The notes under the pieces were generated by a model. It saw nothing but the letters and a program-made list of their open reading frames with translations. It did no database searches and was not told where the DNA came from. A DNA stretch of 64,000 nt from Medicago truncatula (Eukaryota; Streptophyta; Magnoliopsida; Fabales; Fabaceae), in the NCBI RefSeq assembly GCF_003473485.1, contig NC_053042.1, positions 43,549,762 to 43,613,761 on the forward strand, given 5' to 3'. Position 1 is the stretch's first letter, and the number at the start of each line of letters is the position of its first letter. Positions 22,401-34,729 of this stretch are shown piece after piece. The translations under genes were made by a program, and so were the position numbers.

Positions 22401-24261
22401 ATGGTTAGGGTTTTTTCTCCAAATTTATTTACATCTCATCGTTAATTCCTTTTCATTTCACGATTTCATTCAGGAATCTGCGTATTTATGAAATTAGGGT
22501 TTTCAAAATTTGGGATCTGGTTTCGTTTCCGTTGCATTATCTCATTTTGTTTTCGTTTGTGATTGCAGGATAGCCACGATTCAAACGATCCTAAGCAAAG
22601 CCCCGCTGATATGACCGCATTTGTAAGTTTTTCTTCGATTCTGCTATTTACTATTTCAGATCTTCGATGTCTCTGGTTATTATAATCTTATTAATCTTGC
22701 TATTTTACACTTCGATTCCGATATCATATTTCAATATCTATAATCAGAATAAGGGTAGCATAAAAATGATTTTGAACGAATTGATTCTGGCTAGTAATGA
22801 GTTCAAGGTAAATTGATTTATTTATGTTTGGTACACTAGTGGAAAAGTGAGGCTAAAAATCAATTATAGAATCTAAAAGCTCCAAACTCTAGCTCTAGTT
22901 AGAATCAATTTTGAAGGCAAAATCAATTTACGAGTACCCAAACAGGACTCCTCCAAAAGTGGAACTATACGCATACTAAGAAAATTTAAATTTTCAAATC
23001 TAATTATGTGTCGGTGTCCGGTCGGTGTTCAATTCCAATCAGGTGAACTAATTGAAGTGTCTATGCTGCATAGATCTGAGTGGAATATGCAAACTTTCAT
23101 GTACTTAGTTTCAGGATGATTTTAGTATTGATGTAAATGTCAATCAGTTTCTGACTTTGTCCATGCAACTGTTACTCTTTTCAGGTGCAAAATCTTCTTC
23201 AGCAGATGGTGAGTTGTATTGTCTAGAATCTTTGAGTTGCTTTACCAATTTTCAGAATATGTTTCCCTGCTGCTAACTAGATATTTTTTTTTGTTTGGCC
23301 AGCAAAGTAGGTTCCAGACCATGTCTGACTCCATTGTTACAAAGAATATCCTTTTGGCATTCTTTAATTTAATTAAGCTATTCTTTGAAACCAGCTTGCT
23401 AAGCAAAATAGTTTTTGAGTGGTGATTAATGCTTTTCAACATTTTTTTCTTACTCATGCGATAAGATTTTGTTTAAAGAGGGTAGTCTGCTCAGACGATA
23501 GTAGATCTTAACTGGCTTGCATTTTGTTAACTTATTCTGGGTTTATACCTAACGATATTTCTAATGATGACTTTTGGTATTTTAGTCAAGAATTTAAATG
23601 GAACCTTTGAAGTTTGGTTATTTGATGCCTAAATCATAGTCTATTATGTCTTGGCATCACTTTGCATTGTTTTATTTCTGTTTGCGCTGTTAACTTGCTA
23701 GTGATACAAATTTGTTTCTGTTTGTAATTCTAAGCCAAAGTCTACATTACCCACTAAAATTGTGTATGAACCCAAACCAATAATATGATGCATGTGTATG
23801 AAGGTAGAGATTTAATATACACGTTCACATGTCTGCATTAGTCACCTGATAGACTATGTTGTTGGGATAGTTATTGACATATCAATGGTTCAAACAGTAA
23901 TTAATTACTGCTGTGAACTTTTGTATCTTGTCATTTTTTCTGTAAACCCAATGCAATCGCCAATGAAGTTATGCATGATTTATTTCTCCATTTAGGGAAT
24001 TTTGTATTAGCCAAGTCATGATGGTCAGTGTTACTGATTTTATTATAATATGGGTATTATAGACTTGTCCAATACTCAAACTTTGAAAGTAATGCTTTTC
24101 TTGACACCAATGCACTTGATGATATGGGAAGTCGTATCAATGAGTTGGAGCAGAGCATCAATGACCTGAGAGCTGAGATGGGAGTGGAGAGCTCTCCATC
24201 ACCAGCAGCCCCCGAGAAGCCAAAGGAAGAAGAGTCGAAAAAAGAAGAGGGTTCAGATTAA
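22401..24261 (+). CDS. Heat shock factor-binding protein (HSBP), 89 aa
   Basis: Exons 22401-22403 (the ATG alone), 22569-22622, 23185-23208, 23303-23345 and 24116-24261 encode 89 residues. The protein runs MDSHDSNDPKQSPADMTAF, VQNLLQQMQSRFQTMSD, then a heptad-patterned stretch with RINELEQSINDLRAEMG, and a charged, proline-containing tail. This is the plant HSBP pattern, a small trimeric coiled-coil protein known to bind heat shock factors and damp the heat response. The usual length is 80-100 residues. The first three introns are GT-AG. The fourth, 23346-24115, is AT-AC with U12 signals, and only that choice keeps the family's conserved IVTKIDDMG reading frame. A TATA-like 'tttataaag' lies near 22283. 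The product is confident; partners are family knowledge. Confidence 0.93.
23346..24115 (+). other. U12-type AT-AC intron of HSBP
   Basis: The donor is ATATCCTTTT (23346-23355), matching the minor-spliceosome consensus. The branch-site match TTTTCTTGAC spans 24096-24105 with the branch A at 24104, eleven bases before the terminal AC (24114-24115). The intron is phase 1. No GT-AG pair nearby restores the frame. Confidence 0.9.
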
Positions 24262-27200
24262 GTGACATTTTAATTTCAATTTCTCATTGTTCTTGTCTTG
24301 CATTGTACAATGATTGTTATGGCGCATCAACTATCTCTGTCTATGTAGTGGTTCTGAAAACTAATGTGTTGTGTGGCTGCGTACAGCGGATCATTTGTAG
24401 CTAAATCACCTTGCTCTTTTTATGATTTAGCCATACTACTACAATTTTATATTACAGTCACTTTGTTGCTCTCGTATTGGCTATTCCCCAGCATGCTGCT
24501 ATGTGCTGATGAATGAATGAATGAGTATGTGACCCCAAATCCTGGTGCTGCTGTACTGATATCCATTTTTTTGGTACTCTATTCCATATTTTATTTAAAG
24601 TTTCCAACATCTTGATAAGTGGTTCCATAAATTCAATTATTTTTTTCCTATTCTTTCCTTTTAAACTTTTTTAAGCGTCGGGCATTTCATGAACATGGTA
24701 GATTGTGAAGAATGTTGATATGCTATTGTCATGTATTTAGTTATTATTCTGTACTTGATGGCCATTCCCATACGTAGTTTTGTTTTGTTGTGTGCTTGAT
24801 GATCCAGAAGTTGTGTACATCCCTAAAACATTTTTCTTTGGAAGACCTTCAATACACAATCACGGAGAGATTTTCTTGATGAGTGATGACCTCTTTACTT
24901 GTGCACTCTCAAGTTGTGTTTTTGGTTGGAAATTTTTGATGGGAAGATTTTAATACAATAAAATATTTTCTGATGTTTGGCAGATCCAAATTGACTTCAG
25001 GGTCTATAATGGACCCCCTTGAGAAATTTTATCAGCACATTTTCCTCCCAGTTGTGAAATAAGCACATAGCATTCATAGATATATATTTTTTAATCTAAG
25101 CGTGCAAGTAAATCAAGTTGAGCACTTGAAACTTAAGGCTGTGTGTTTATCTGCTCCCAAAACATTCATTTCACAAAGTATTGATTTCACCGAACATTTT
25201 AGGCGTCCGACCAAGCATTTCTAATTAAGCCACTAGCTTTTAGCAGCCACATTCTAAAAAAAAAAGCTGGTACATTGAACTATGTAGTAGATATTTGAAC
25301 AAACAAAAATTATTTGTAACTATAATGCAAGGGTTTAAAACTTATCGAGCATTAGTAAAAAAGTAAAACTTTATACTATGATTGTTTTATTTACAACAAT
25401 TCAATCAAATTTATTCCATGGATGTTGATATAACCCATAAAATGAAGACGATGAAACTGTGCGTTAATGAATGTAAGCGGATGAGCTAAGAGCTCTGTAA
25501 CGGTGGCAAAACAAAAAATGAAGTGATAATCAGAGTCTGTTCTTCCCAGAACTAAGCTCCTACCAGAGAGACATTCTCTCCTAACCAATTTGTTAACAAA
25601 CTTAATGAATATTCCCTTTCTTACTTCCCCCCTTGTAATCACGTTGCATATGCCCATTGCCACATCAGCAATTCCCTTCCAGCTTTCCTATTCAACCCAT
25701 TTGTTGGGCTGAATTAAATAGAAAAATGGTTTTTGTATACCCCAAACTCAGACATCTTGAAGAGAAGAGAAGGGTATAAAGAGAACCATGTGATAGATGG
25801 GTGATGTTATAAAAAAGAACAGAAAGAAAATGAGTGTTGAATGAGTGTATAAAATGATGGGCGACTTAACAAGAGATGAAGCTAGAAGGGGGACCAACAG
25901 AGGCCACAGTCCCTCCAGTTTTTTATATCTTTGAAATTTATTATTAAATTTTGGATACATATTAACCGTGATATATCATATGATTTCTTAAATTTCTATA
26001 TATATTATGTATATGAAAATTTGTTTTTCCTTTACCAAGTCTCTTAAACTTGGTCCCCCTAAGCTAAATTTCTGGCTTGTCCCTGGGTGACTAAATATAA
26101 TGGTTGAATTAAATATGGACCAAAAGCAAAGTAATTTTGTTATGGTGCATGGTGGTTGAAATCTGCTTCTGGCATTAGCTATTACATATCACGGTGAGAA
26201 GCTGACTGTTGATCGAATCATCTTTTAAAATGGTTTGTTTTATTAATAGGCTGACAGTGTCAACATTTATGGTTTAGTTTGGTAGACTTTTAAACTCGTT
26301 CAGGATCACATTGATCTTAATTTTATTATTATAGCTTTAAATGATGATGAATCTTTTAGTAAATCAGTAAGAATATCTTTGATAATTCATACATTTGGTG
26401 GCCTTTCTCTACATAATTATCTAGTTAAGCTTGTTTCTTAACACCTGAGAACATGTCCAGGTCATGCTATCATTAAAGACTTTTAATACCTTAGCATAGA
26501 ATTGGAGCATGATGCATCTGCAGGTCCAATCAAGAATCAACCAATCCAAGATAACATTCACAAATTAAGGAAAAATATAGTATTGAAATGTAACGTCTGA
26601 AAGGAATATAACATCCAAGACTGGCCCAATCCCAAGGTCGCAAAAGCTAGAGCATTAAACCTCTGTGATTACATTCAATTCTTCACGTATATGTTTTCAC
26701 TCAATTTTAAGCAATACAGAGGCCATGAAGCAAATCCCAAATACATTTGATCTTAAGTACACTTTTGGTCATTGGTGGGACAAAATCTGCATTTGTATTT
26801 GCTTTAGCATGTTTTGGATGAATGCTTTCATATTCTGTCTGCAAGCAATCAAGATACACATTTGGAATTTTTGTAATTAGGCGGATTTGATAAGTGTCCT
26901 ACATTGGATGACAAATGACTTGAAGATATGTTTATAAGCGGGGGGAAATACTCACCTTAACGGTCGGTTTTGTGGAGTTGTGTTCCAACTATAAATTCTA
27001 AGATTGTATCGGAGTCTCCTCAAAGATCTATTAGACCATATGCTATCATGGTTCTGTTATCAAACCGCCCATCATTTATATCCATGCATATATGTTTATA
27101 AGCGAGAGTAATCCTCACCTTGCAAGCTGATTTTAAAGCTTGTGTTAGGCCTAGCCACAAATTGTAAGATGATTTAATGTTTTAGTCCCTCTGACATAAG

Positions 27201-28375
27201 ACGACACCAAAAATTTAATGTTTTAGTCACTTTGATTGCTTGACATTTATAATCATTACACCAATGAGGTCTCCCATGTAATTTTGGATGACCTATGCGA
27301 ATAATCAACTTGATACCCTAATTTTTAAAGTCATGGTATATATTGATTATCTTTAACTTAAAAGATACTTTGACATTTGGTGATTCATATTATAACGATA
27401 CATTGACATTGTATTCATTTAGATTGACTATTTAAAATTATTATTAAGCGTGGATTTTTATTGTAACAACATAAGACATTTAAAAGTCTTGTAAATATAG
27501 TTCAAACAGTAAAACGGTGCAATTTTTTTTATGTTGGAACATGAGTTTGAACCGACAAATTTCTGCTTCTTTGCATTTAATGTGTGTGAATTTCACCATT
27601 AAATCTCATGAAAAAATATATAAATATTTGTACCAAAATAAAATATATATATATATATATATATTAAAATTGACTGCTCTATTTTTGTTTTTACTCATTG
27701 ACCAAAATAAAATAAAATTCAATTATGCATTTTCACGTGACATCATATTCAAATGATGAGAAGCACTAAATCCATTATCCATATGTATGGCAATTCTTAT
27801 TTTACCAACTTTATATGAGACACATTCATGATGAAGGAAAGAGTGTAAGCATATTATATATATGTTTAACACATTCTAATGTAACATGGTATACGTCATA
27901 TGCACCCAAAAATCATAACAAAATGTGGATAGCTCCTTTTCTCTTTAAAGACGACCACAAATACAATTTCCATTTTATAAATGTTTTCATTTCCTTGCAT
28001 GATTCTGTCTTAACGTTACATCCACTAAGATAGTTGAGGACAAGAATGCTAACACATTCATCAATGTACGGTCTGTTTTTGTAATTTCATATTCAAAGTT
28101 GAAACATTGTCAAAGAGAATATTTCTATATGAAGCTTTTGAAGGACCAGTGATGCTAAGCATTGTGCTCAATGAGTCATGGAAAACTGACTCCTTTAAAC
28201 CATATACCACTTTCTCCTACACCATCAATTATATTTCAATGAAATAGAAAAGAAACTCTAGCACCTTATAGTATGATTGTTTGTATAAGATGAGGTGCTC
28301 CATTATTGTATATTTTTCGTCCCACTTATCTTTGACTTTTTTACATTTTTCATCTCACTTTCTCTAACTGGCATC

Positions 28376-28378
<3 letters not shown>
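24262..28378. other. Long intergenic region without a supported gene
   Basis: The first few hundred bases are the HSBP 3' UTR. The rest is AT-rich. Open frames at 25391-25663 (-), 26665-26880 (+), 27517-27756 (+) and 27815-28033 (+) match nothing I recognise and lack gene context. At about 26930-27010 and 27089-27165 there are two diverged copies of a dispersed repeat with 'tttataagcg' and 'cctcacctt' text. A short (AT)n lies at 27643-27664. Confidence 0.5.

Positions 28379-28464
<86 letters not shown>
28379..28464. repeat. (AT)43 microsatellite
   Basis: This is an uninterrupted run of alternating A and T, about 86 bases long. Several similar tracts occur in the window (54409-54464, 58316-58340, 58852-58878, 59523-59573). 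Confidence 0.97.
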
Positions 28465-28467
<3 letters not shown>

Positions 28468-28734
28468 ATGTAAAAATAATATTTTTCTTCATTATTTGGC
28501 CATAATTTTCATGTGGATGATGATCAAAGTACCTTTTTTCCCTTACTCAATGATCACAAACACCTATTCACTCATGCACATATATTGTGTCCAAACCATA
28601 AAGAAAGACTCCGACATGACGTGCAATGAGCGGTACGATACTTTACTTTGCTGATGTCTTGAACGTGACATATGTGGATAAGGAAGGATACATGGCTTGC
28701 AAGAGCATCACAATGGGGGATAAGATCTCACAAC

Positions 28735-29368
28735 TAGGGTTGGGAATACGGTAGGCCGAGTTAGATTTTGCAAGCCCTGAGTCTGGCCTACCAAATTTTT
28801 TAAAGGCCTAAGTCTGGCATGCGGCCTGTCATATGCTTACCTTTTAGGCATGACTCTGGCCTTCTGAAAGCCTGATACGACCTGCTAGTCTGTTTAAAAG
28901 CCTAATATTTCATTTACGTAAGCAATGTAATCTAAGTTTAAATAGACTAACAAACAAATATATCAATTAGATTAAACTCTCTTTTGATAATCAAGATGAC
29001 TTTTTAGATAATTTGATTATATATTATATAATATTTCAATTATAGTATATAATAATACATTAAATATGGAAAAAATTAACGTATACTAATAAGCTTAAAT
29101 TACTGAAAAAGTTAACAAATTTTTATTTTAATTCAAAGTACAAAATATAAGATAATAATAAATAATATTATTAATATTTACGTAATAGATCGGCCTAATA
29201 GGTTTAAGAGGCTTTTTGAATGACATGTGGTCTGACCTTTTTTAAGTTAAATAGGCTTTTAAAAAAGCCTAGGCCTTCTCTATTTAAGAAAAAAGCCTGG
29301 CCTGATCTGACCTATCGTAGGATAGGCCGTAGGCCTCTGTAGTCCGACCTGACCTATTCCCATCCATA
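28735..29368. mobile_element. Non-autonomous hAT element (MITE) with 8-bp duplication
   Basis: The ends are 'tagggttgggaat' and, on the other strand, 'tatggatgggaat', the usual hAT start. An exact 8-bp duplication CTCACAAC flanks the element at 28727-28734 and 29369-29376. The subterminal regions carry many inverted 'aggcct' and 'gcctgg' motifs. The AT-rich core shows no coding sequence. Confidence 0.85.
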
Positions 29369-29689
29369 CTCACAACTCACAAGCAACGATAATTAATATG
29401 TATTTTCATTGGAGACAAAATATAATTGATATTGTTGAATAACAAGAGGTGCTACATAAATCATCCTCTCTCTCTCTGGAGTTCATTAATTTTTAATATT
29501 AAAATAATTTTTGATTGTTGAAATATGATGATGTATAATTATTTGTGGAACCGATTTAGTAATTTTTTAAAAGTGTTGTTAAAAAGATTGAATATTTATT
29601 ATAGACTATTGTTAAAAAATTATAAATGAGTCATACATATATTCATATATATACAGTTAAGTACTCGACAATAAAGAGCTCCAATACTT

Positions 29690-30330
29690 AACTTAATATA
29701 CATATATATCTTCATGGCTTAGCAAATCCCTTAAAAATAAGAGCTGAAGTTGTGTTGATATTAGAGTTTCAGAATGCTCAAAAACAAATTCTAGAGTTTG
29801 GAAAAGTGAGAAAGTCTTGGTGATCACAACTGTTTGAGCTTAATATTCGGGTACACTTGCATATTTTAAAAAAAGGTAAACTGATAATCAGAAGGTAACT
29901 ATCAGTGTAGTTTGATACGGTGATTGTATGATGGTTGAAGCCTCAGTTGTTGACTGGAACGACGAGGTGTGTGTACATGTAAACACATCGTCGCTTAAGT
30001 CATTACTTGAGTCATAATGGGAGTTTAGAGAACAAGAAGATTCTAACCTTGAGGATTACTGAAAGTCCCCTTTATATAGAGAATGAGTGTTGCAGGGCCA
30101 TTGTATGACACACGTAGGGCTCGGAGGTTACAGATTCGCGGGAGCCATGATAAGAACCGTTATTGTTCACTTTGAACAGGTCTCAGTTGCTCCGAGCACC
30201 CCCCTCGTGAGGAGGAGGTGTGTTGCTAGTAAATTTTCCAAATGTAGGATTAGAGCTAGTTTGTATTGAGCCTATGTAAATGGGTCTTTGCCTCTTTGGG
30301 CATTTGCTCAGTCAAGAACAAAAACAAATA
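29690..30330 (-). mobile_element. LTR-like fossil (possible solo LTR)
   Basis: Read on the minus strand there is a TATA box 'ctatataaaggggac' near 30071-30085 in a moderately GC-richer segment, unlike its AT-rich surroundings. This resembles the promoter part of a retrotransposon LTR. No internal coding region is seen, and the exact ends and family are not determined. It contains a near-perfect palindrome (29960-29993). Confidence 0.35.
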
Positions 30331-30644
30331 ACTAATGAATATTTTTAAAATAATTAAATAATAGGTATCTTGATATGCTTGTTCAAATAATGGATCTAAA
30401 TCATTGTGACTATGGATACGTTTGATCTGCTAAAGAACAATGGATATAACTTGTACAATATTTAACGATAAAACCATTCTAAGAACAGAACAAAACTGGG
30501 GCAACAAACAAGACAAAAGCTGAAACTTTTGTCGTTCACTAAACCGCAACACAACTTTTTATTCTAAGTAAAAGTTGTCTATGATACCAAAATTACATTT
30601 TGTCCACTAAACATCATTTGAGACAAAAAATTGTTCAATACCAT

Positions 30645-30858
30645 AAAAATTTATCATGTTAATATTAATATAAAGTATTGCACGTAATTTTGATTTAAAT
30701 ATTAATATGCATTATTTTAATTAATATATAGAAATATAGTAATTAATATATAAAAATTTATCATGTTAATATTAATATGAAGTACTGCGCGTAATTTTGA
30801 TTTAAATATTAATATGCATTATTTTAATTAATATATAGAAATATAGTAAATATAATAA
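30645..30858. repeat. 107-bp tandem duplication
   Basis: Two copies of an AT-rich unit, offset by 107 bases ('atttatcatgttaatatta' at 30649 and 30756), differ at only a few positions. No coding potential. Confidence 0.85.
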
Positions 30859-31029
30859 AACTTAAAAATATATAATACATGATAAATACATAATAAGTAC
30901 AATAAATTAATTTTAATTGAATATCATCATAAGAGTTAAAAACTGACGAGAAGTACATAACTTAGAATAACAATGAGAAATCTGTATGACAAGGAGGAAA
31001 TAATGATATGTGGTTTTGGAGAAATTTTT

Positions 31030-31268
31030 TTATCGCAAATTATATGTCTTTACAATAATGAAATATTAATGCTACTTTTTCTATTATATCCTTAATTATT
31101 TATTACTCTCTCTTTTTTCAATTCTTTAATTTATCTTTTCCATACCATTTATTAAGAACAATTTTGTAAAATAACTTATAAATATCTTTTTCCCACACAA
31201 AATTAATTACATTTCTTAATACGTGTGAAATGTCTATAACGTCATAAAATCTGAAACGGAGGGAGTAT
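31030..31268. mobile_element. Truncated Stowaway-like MITE (right end only)
   Basis: The sequence ends in 'acggagggagta', the Stowaway terminus followed by TA. No matching left terminus was found within the usual 150-350 bases, so the element appears to be truncated on the left; the left limit given is a guess. Confidence 0.4.
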
Positions 31269-31269
31269 G

Positions 31270-34200
31270 AAATACATAACAATGATAAGATCATCTACAA
31301 TGGCAGTCCACTAATATGAACTCATTTAATGAACCCCACATGTACACCTCATTTATTTATAGTTTTTTTTTTAATAAAAGTTCATATTAAGGACCCAATG
31401 ACTCCAATGACAATACACTAACAGAGACTCAAATGAAAAAAGATTAAATAGGTCTCACTAACAAATTGTATATATTTTTGTAACAAAAAAAAATTGTATA
31501 TATTTTATGATTTCTTTTAACATGAGACCTGTTAATTGCGCCTGAGAGAAAGTTCTTATATAGTTGCATGTTATTTAATAGACACTCTTTTTTCTTCCTC
31601 CAACATGGAGTCCTTAACATCGAGTAGTTCTTGTTAAGCAAGGAATCCCATTGAATATGCTCTAAGTATATAAATTAATTTGTGTCAAATTTTGCTAAGC
31701 ATATATAATTAATTATGCTCCACCAAGTTGCTTGAAGTTGACAATTTTGTTTTTAATGAATATATACTCTCCTATACATGCATCTTTCTAACAAGCATCG
31801 AATCTCTCTCCCTCCCTCCTTTCTTCTCTTAAAATCGGAGGCGTAAGAGATGCAACAAAATAAAGACCGTTTTTACAAAATTGGAAGTCCAACTCTCATA
31901 GTAAAAAAATATTTTTAATGTTTGTTTTATTTTATTTTTTAAGAGAATAATTATAATGTTTGTTGTTATAGAGTTTTGTTATTTTATATGATAAGTATGA
32001 GCCAAAAATCACAAAAAGTGCTTTACAAAAAAGAAAAAAAAAGTTAAATTATATTTTTATTTGAAAATATTTAGTCCAATGTGTTGACGAAAGTTGGAGC
32101 GAATTGGAGGGAGAAGAGAGACCCTATAACGTTGAAAAAAATAATAATTAAAGATGAAAAACATAAACCCAAGGTCATGGGAGTTGAATAAATAATTAAA
32201 TACTTTTATATAATTATAAAAGTTCATTGGCACTATTAAATAAACAATTTCAATTTTTTTTTTTAAAATACGAGTACTAAATAATTCTATTATATATGCT
32301 GGATAAGCTAAATAAAGGTATTTTATTTATTATATGTAAATGAAAAAACTACCCTTTTAAGAAAATTATATTTAATTTATTAAAAATATTAAATTAATAT
32401 TCATATTTTAGTAATTTTTATATATATATTTTAAATATTATAATGTTAATAAGTTTTCAGTTTCTTTCGATTATTTAAATTACAACACACTACAAAGTTC
32501 CAAGTCAACATCGTCAGACTAATCCAAGTGGGTTAAATCATATATATTTTTAAAAACTAATTATTAATAATTTTTTTTTAAATTTAATATGAATTTTTTT
32601 ATTATATTGGTTCAAACATATCTCTTATTCATAATAAGTTTTTTAACCAAGTAGACATGATTGGATAAGTTTTACAATTAACTTATCATATTATGTTGTC
32701 TCATCATCAAACATTAGATAAAGACGTGATATGAAGCATTTATTATAATGCGTCTCTTATACATAACATCAAATGAGCCCTAAAGGTCACAAGAATTTGG
32801 ATCAAGAGGTGGTCTGCAAGTCTCTTGGTGATCAAATTTCATTTTATTTCGTCAATAGTGAAATAAAAAAAAGATGTAATTCATATATTTAAGAACTATT
32901 GCAAGATATTAGGTTTTTTTTAGCTTGCAAGCTATCAAGAATAACCTTTTTAATGGAGGCTATAATGATCTTTTGATGCTATTACAATTTATTTGTTTGA
33001 TGATATGATTTTTGGACTAGCAGCTACTAGCTATCAGCAAGTTTGTTTTTGGACAAAAGCTAGCATCAAGTTATATATATACAAGCCGAGCTATTGAAAG
33101 AAATCCTTAAAAAAAAAAATGAAAGAAAAAAAAAAGCAAATTTTAGTGGTTCAATTTGAAAGGCTGAGAACACGAACATATCATTTGAAAGCGTTTTATG
33201 TTCTTTTCCCATTTATTCCCATGCTTTAAGAGAGTGCAGACAAGAATATATAGCCGTGGAGAACTAGAACCACAAACATGTAATTGGTATATGCATATAT
33301 TTCACCATCTTTCATGATATTGAAGAATAGACATAATAACTTCCATCTTCTAACCAACCATCAATCCATTACAAAAATCAAATGGGTATAATATCCATTT
33401 TAGTCTTTTATGTAAATCATCATATTTGAGCGACTAAAATCAATTACAACATCTTGACCAAAAAAAATAAATCAATTACAACATTGTTGTGAATTCAACA
33501 AAAAAAACAAATAACAATGAGAATCAAAACTAAGTAGTCCAAACAAATAAAAATTCAACCTAGAAAGAATCTAGAACCCATGTGAATGGATAATACAAAC
33601 AATCAATCCAAAGGACAATGATAAAGAGAGTAGAGGATTACCACTGTGATTGTTTATGCCGTTCGGCCCATAAATGAGATACGTCTCTTGGAGAGAGCAA
33701 ACTATGCAATTCACTATCTATGAGTCTTCTACAAGAGATAAAAAATAGTTACTAGAAATTAGTTTCAAGAGCTCAACAAGACCAAACCATAATTTCTACC
33801 ATTTCCTTTTCACCGAAGAGAGTTACAAATGTGACCAAAAATTCATCCTCAATTCATCAGCAAGAGCAATCCCTAGTTTATCTAATTTTCTCTCTCAACC
33901 CTTCGACAGTTTTCCCTCAAGAATTCACATTAGAAAACTTGAATCATTCGAGGACAAAATTTCATAGACAAATTTGCAAACATCCATCAAAACTAATGAA
34001 TTGATTGATCTTCTTTAATTTCAGAGACAAACTTACTATTTTTCATAAATTTGAAGGACTAAATTGCTCGATACTTGCAATTTCGAGGATCAATATGATT
34101 ATTTACAACTTGGCCAATTCTATGATGCCCAAGTGAGACAAACCCTGCATCATGTACAAACTAGTTTTTACCCTTAGATCAATAAATCCCACCATTAAAT

Positions 34201-34650
34201 TAAATGAAATATGACATGACTTATTGATCTAACGATAAGAAAGATATTTATGCATGGTACATGACTATATTGTACTTGTGAATGTTGGACAAAACCTTAC
34301 AATTTACTCAAGGATGGTTACAAGGACTACAAACAAAAGACGACACTCCATTCGAAATGAAATATAAGCAAATAGGGTAATTTAAAAGTTGATGAACGTT
34401 GACTAAATTTTTAACCACACATACAATATTGATTTTTCAACTACTACTTTTCTTATTATTTCATTTCGGATGGAATATCTTTAATTAGACCAGAAATATA
34501 TTTAAACTTGGATAATGTTATGTTTTTGTCACAAAATAAAAAAAAATGATGATGATGTTATGTTTTTATTGAAAATCAATAAAAACAATTTACAAGTGCC
34601 ATGTGCCCAAATGACTTTATGTTACAATTCTCCATAATAGCACACATATA
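31270..34650. other. Gene-free region upstream of GH3
   Basis: AT-rich sequence without a recognisable gene or well-bounded transposon. The minus frame at 31444-31641 has no features of a real protein. Two copies of GAGACA (reverse of TGTCTC, the auxin response element core) lie at 34024-34029 and 34135-34140, about 700 and 590 bases upstream of the GH3 start. Confidence 0.4.
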
Positions 34651-34655
34651 CCTAT

Positions 34656-34664
34656 CTATATATA
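34656..34664 (+). promoter_or_regulatory. Candidate GH3 TATA box
   Basis: 'tatatata' lies about 70 bases upstream of the ATG at 34730, in the context 'cctatctatatatacactcc'. This spacing would give a 5' UTR of about 40 bases. Confidence 0.5.
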
Positions 34665-34729
34665 CACTCCATACACCAGTCCAAAGCTATACAATTCAGT
34701 CTTTGGTAGTTCTCTTCTTTTTGGTGGAC

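Noticed and set aside
25391-25663. 90-codon minus frame
   Set aside because: No recognised motif, no promoter or splice context; chance or old transposon sequence.
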